64,000 nt of DNA from positions 612,077,303 through 612,141,302 of the forward strand of contig CM060910.1 of NCBI GenBank assembly GCA_030737875.1. The letters run 5' to 3'. The notes under the pieces were generated by a model. It ran no database searches. It saw only the letters and a list, made by a program, of their open reading frames with translations, and was not told where the DNA came from. The stretch comes from Allium sativum (lineage: Eukaryota; Streptophyta; Magnoliopsida; Asparagales; Amaryllidaceae). Positions within the stretch are counted from its first letter, which is position 1. Every line of letters starts with the position of its first letter. The position numbers were made by a program, and so were the translations under genes. Below, in pieces: positions 60,651 through 64,000 of this stretch.

Positions 60651-61911
60651 CTGGCCATCTGTGTACAATTCCAGCAAAATAGATTCAAGCACAGATTTTA
60701 CAATTGTAATCCCACCCCTTTTACTATCATCTGATATGAAAACTACCGAGCTGCATTTTACATAAACACAAAATAAGTTAGTAGGTATTATTTCGATGAA
60801 ATTGTAATGAAAAACTATTAATGATAATATAATTACTTACTTCTCATTCTCATTTGTTTCAAAATACGAAAGAACTATGCTTTTCTTGCTTTCTTCAAGA
60901 AGATTTAGAAGCTTGCTTTTTTTGACTTTTAAACTAGTTTGATAGTTTTCCCTTTTTGGCAAGTATGCATCAACATCTACTAGTTTGACTGTATTGTCCG
61001 TACCGGTGTCATTTTCTTCATTGCTTTCTTCTCCAATGTTTTCTTCATCGCTTTCTTCTTCAATGTTTGATACATCTTTCAACTCTCTGTCAATTTCTTC
61101 GTCGATACTAATTTTATTTTCATCTTCCTTTTCTAGATCGGCTTTTTCTACATTTTCTTCATGTTCATTTTTCCTTTCATCAACTTTTCCCTCAGCTTCT
61201 GATTTCTTTCGAGCAGCCCTTGTTGTCACCCTATTAACCAATGAGCTTGGGGCTATTTCTATTTTTGACTTTGATTTTTCCTTCTCTCTCCTTTCTGCTT
61301 CTTTCCTTTTTTCCTGTAGAATTAGCATTTGTTGTGTGATTTTCAGATCAAATGTGGGACCTTCGAAATCAATTTCATTTTGCTTATTTACATTTTGGCT
61401 TTCATCTCCTTCTTCTGTGCTGGTTGTTTTTTATTTCAATTTTTCAATTTCTTTTTTCAATCCTACAATCAACTCTTTCTCTTTTATTCTTTCAGCTCTT
61501 TCATTTTTCAGCTCTTCTTCAGTTTTTCTTAGTTTACTTTCCAGTTGTTGTATATACTGCTGAAGAGAGGCAATTTGATTATTATCATCATCATTTTCCA
61601 TTTCAGATCTGTGTGGAGCATGTTGATCTTGCAATTTTTCTTGTTGCAGTAAAGTCATCTCATTTTCAGTAATTTGTCTCAAGTTCTCAAAAATCTGTTC
61701 AAAAACAATAATAAAGTATCTAAATGATTAAATATAAATTTACAGGACAAAAATGTAAATTGAATATTACCTTTTCATCATCCATTCTGGTTAATGTATC
61801 GTTTGTGGCATTGTTCTTCGGACAGCTTATATCCCATTTCACAAACCTTGGGAAATTATTGTTGCATTTATCCTTTTCTTCAATTAAATTAACATGTTCG
61901 CAAAGAAAATA

Positions 61912-62404
61912 CTGCAAAAGTAAAAATAAAAGCATTTGAGAATATTATATGTTTGGGTATGCAGGAAAATAAAATATGCAGTGTAATTGTGAAAGTTAAT
62001 TAAATGCTATTTTCAACTATCATTTTAATTTACAAACAAAAAGGTATGTGTTATATAATAAGGTAGAAGATAGAAATTTTATATCTATGTTAATAATCCA
62101 ATTGTAGCTAAAAACAGAAGGTTATATAAAATGATATGTGAAATTATCATTACATATTTCAATGTAACATTTGAACAAAAACATTGACAGAAAAAGCAAA
62201 TTCTGATGTTTAATTAACAAAATTTAAAACATTTGAAAAAAAGGAGGTTTCAATGATTAAAATTGAGTTAAAAAGTAACATAAAATAATGATATGTAGAA
62301 CTATCATTTCAATGTAACTGGTTTAAGTGTACTTAGAGAAGCAATTAAGTTAATAACATAGGCTGTTGCCTGAATAATGCATTAATAAAAAGGGTATCTC
62401 TTAC
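61912..62404 (-). other. First visible intron of the Ulp1-like gene
   Basis: Donor TTTTG|GTAAGA at 62405/62404, acceptor TTTTGCAG|TATTTT at 61912/61911, phase 0 on both sides. Contains three dispersed palindromes (62004, 62131, 62288). Confidence 0.7.
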
Positions 62405-63154
62405 CAAAATTAGCATGGAACATCCAGACATTTGACGTGGCTTGGACTTGAACACTTTTAGTAAACGTAACAGTGAACATTGTATTGTTAATGGCCATGA
62501 TACATCAAACATTTTTTCTTCATCAATTAAGTACTGTAGATAACCCCAAGGTAAATACATTTGGTTATCTGGAAAAAAGAAAGTTATCATTGCTAGAATT
62601 ATTATTAGTTTTGGTAAATCAGTTTGATATTGATAATTTTCATTTTCAAAAACAAAGTTAATTCTAGCAATGGTATGTATTTTAGTAATATGATCAACTA
62701 TTCCAAAATTCCTTACAACAAATTCTTTACAGTAGTCAGATAGGTGTTGAAAAGAAGATTTTGGTAGAGGAAACAAGTTTTTTCCATGTATTGGCAAACC
62801 AAACAGCAATGCAATATCTTCAGTCATAATTTTTAAACTTTTTTTCCCAATTTTGAAATCTTCATTCTCATCAGAAAATGTACTAATAAGAATATCCACA
62901 GTCAAAGTTGATTTTCTACATTCTTTCAAAGTTACATAACCTTCATATATAGAAAAAATGAACTGATGAAATGGTGTTTGTTTAATGAAATCTAATTGAT
63001 CTGCTGTAAAACCTTTGCCTTTTTTAATTTTTTCCATTGTTTTGATCATGGCCATTAAACTACAACGATACTGATTTGTATCGACTTCTTTCTTTTTCTT
63101 TGTCCTTTCTCTTTTTTTTTGTATTTTTTGCTGCAGTACTCTGTGCATACACAA

Positions 63155-63766
63155 ATGTTTAAATGTTAATATAACATCACAAATTCAGCATAATAGACAA
63201 ATTCACCAAAACATTATAAATGATATATAAAACTATCATTTTAATACTATTAAAAGTAACAGTAAATAACATACTGTTATTGATACCAGTAAGTAACAAT
63301 AAAACAAGAGTAAGTAACAATATGATAACTGTAAATTGGTAGTGAACATGGATAAAAATGATATATTAAGCTATCATAATTAACATTATCAATATTCTAA
63401 GCAATTTAAGAATAAAATGTCATATGAAATTATCATTACTTATATGACAATCATGTTACTAGAAATGGTTCCATTACAAAAATGCTATATGGAACTGTCA
63501 TTTTATTTATATCTTTATTCATCCGAAATCACAATTACTAAAAATGCTATATGGAACTGTCATTACTTATAGGACATCAAGCCTTTATTTCACGTTTAAA
63601 CCAATTCAATGACTAAAAATACATGGCACACACAACAACAGTATTAACAAGGAAAAACTAAGTAAAAAAAAAGGTCAAAACCAAAGATCGTGCAAACCAT
63701 TCCTCTATAACTATCTTCTTTCACAAATCTTAATCATGCATTAGATGACAAATTAAAATGCAAAGT
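63155..63766. other. Region upstream of the Ulp1-like gene
   Basis: Very AT-rich with no open frame. Holds five dispersed palindromes: 63220-63239, 63358-63377, 63417-63436, 63482-63501 and 63544-63563. Could contain the promoter or first exon of the minus-strand gene, but no specific signal is convincing. Confidence 0.5.
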
Positions 63767-64000
63767 GATATCTATAACTATCATTATATTTTGCTGGAAT
63801 GCAAAATGATATGCTAAAAGGCAAAGTGATATCTATAACTATCATTATATTTTGCTGGAATACAAAATGATATGCTAAAAGGCAAAGTAATATCTGTAAC
63901 TATCATTATATTTTGCTGGAATGCAAAATGATATGCTAAAAGACAAACTGATATCTGTAACTATCATTATATTTTGCTGGAATGCAAAATAATATGTTAA
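63767..64000. repeat. 61-bp tandem array reaching the window edge
   Basis: Units start at 63767, 63828, 63889 and 63950 (last cut by the window). Each contains ATTATATTTTGCTGGAAT, GCAAAATGATATGCTAAAAG and the palindrome RTGATATCTRTAACTATCAT. Copies differ at a few bases. The array probably continues beyond 64000. Confidence 0.92.

Larger units (their letters stand above)
59253..63140 (-). pseudogene. Ulp1/C48-type peptidase gene of the MULE, apparently decayed
   Basis: SUMO-protease-like gene of the kind carried by Kaonashi/CUMULE-type MULEs. Exons read on the minus strand: 62405-63140 (N-terminal module resembling plant-mobile-domain/DUF1985 proteins, with MTEDIALLFGLPIHGKN), 61771-61911, 60841-61694 (coiled coil then a very acidic Glu/Asp tract), 60651-60752, 60157-60225, 59850-60086 (FFPLHHINYWTLL, then THYDS), 59644-59765, a possible small exon near 59500-59570, and 59253-59442 (NDCAWFVMTNI). 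The catalytic Cys and Asp are visible. The residue before the conserved Trp, normally His, is Tyr. An in-frame TAA lies at 61431-61433, and the 60651-60752 and last junctions do not keep frame with simple GT-AG splicing. The 5' end may extend past 63140. Confidence 0.6.
55655..63784. repeat. Dispersed 20-bp near-palindrome ATGATA-N8-TATCAT
   Basis: Sites: 55655, 56970, 57127, 58339, 58955, 60275 (N7), 60401, 62004, 62131, 62288, 63220, 63358, 63417, 63482, 63544, 63765. Arms allow small changes (GTGATA, ATGCTA, TGTCAT). The spacer is nearly always 8 and often reads TATRWAAC or its complement. In several, arms extend to TCAAAATGATA and TATCATTTTGA. None lies in an exon. No site was seen elsewhere in the window during reading. 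Confidence 0.8.

Noticed and set aside
63767..64000. CRISPR-like regular repeat
   Set aside because: It is a head-to-tail 61-bp tandem repeat without unique spacers, in a plant nuclear context.

Overview
The window is repeat-dominated nuclear DNA of a flowering plant. The evidence is LTR retrotransposons primed by initiator-tRNA-Met, a CACTA element, MITEs, and a Mutator-like (MULE) transposase gene with GT-AG introns. No ordinary host housekeeping gene, rRNA, tRNA or CRISPR array was recognised. The plant family cannot be fixed from this sequence.

Layout. (1) 1-3352: 5' end of a minus-strand Ty3-type LTR element X (internal leader, primer-binding site, 3.07-kb LTR). (2) 3353-5354 plus an LTR split over 5355-9424 and 23231-23533: 3' part of an older plus-strand element Y. 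X abuts Y, and LARD-A is inserted inside Y's LTR. (3) 9425-23230: LARD-A, minus strand, with two LTRs of about 6.4 kb around only 1.05 kb of non-coding internal DNA. (4) 24062-26818: non-autonomous CACTA transposon with an AAT target duplication and a gene-like 5' fragment inside. (5) 26822-29371: degraded retroelement-like DNA, a weak gene remnant and a degenerate tandem repeat. (6) 29372-43095: LARD-B, plus strand, same family as LARD-A, flanked by a perfect CATAT duplication, with LTRs that differ at well under 1% of sites. (7) 44120-45023: decayed MYB/SANT-type gene resembling PIF/Harbinger ORF1. (8) 45653-46185: two MITEs. (9) 46406-54675: defective Ty3/gypsy chromovirus, minus strand, TTATT duplication. 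RNase H and the integrase core are deleted and the reverse-transcriptase active site carries Asn. (10) 55485 to the window end: a MULE transposase gene (three exons, 718 aa, D-D-E, SWIM and zinc knuckle all present) facing a Ulp1/C48-peptidase-like gene on the other strand. This arrangement recalls the Ulp1-carrying Kaonashi/CUMULE-type MULEs.

How the parts relate. The LARDs encode no gag or pol but keep a primer-binding site, a polypurine tract and matched LTRs, so they must have moved with proteins supplied in trans. The relative order is: Y oldest; LARD-A later (about 5% LTR divergence, hand-counted over about 590 bp); the chromovirus also old (about 7% over 360 bp); LARD-B recent (about 0.5%). 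The MULE transposase is open and spliceable. Its Ulp1 partner has an in-frame TAA, a Tyr where the protease normally has its catalytic His, and at least two exon junctions that do not hold frame.

The least explained signal is a 20-bp near-palindrome, ATGATA-N8-TATCAT. It occurs at 15 or more dispersed sites between 55655 and 63784. All of them lie in introns or intergenic DNA of the MULE/Ulp1 block, and the motif is also embedded in a 61-bp tandem array at the window edge.
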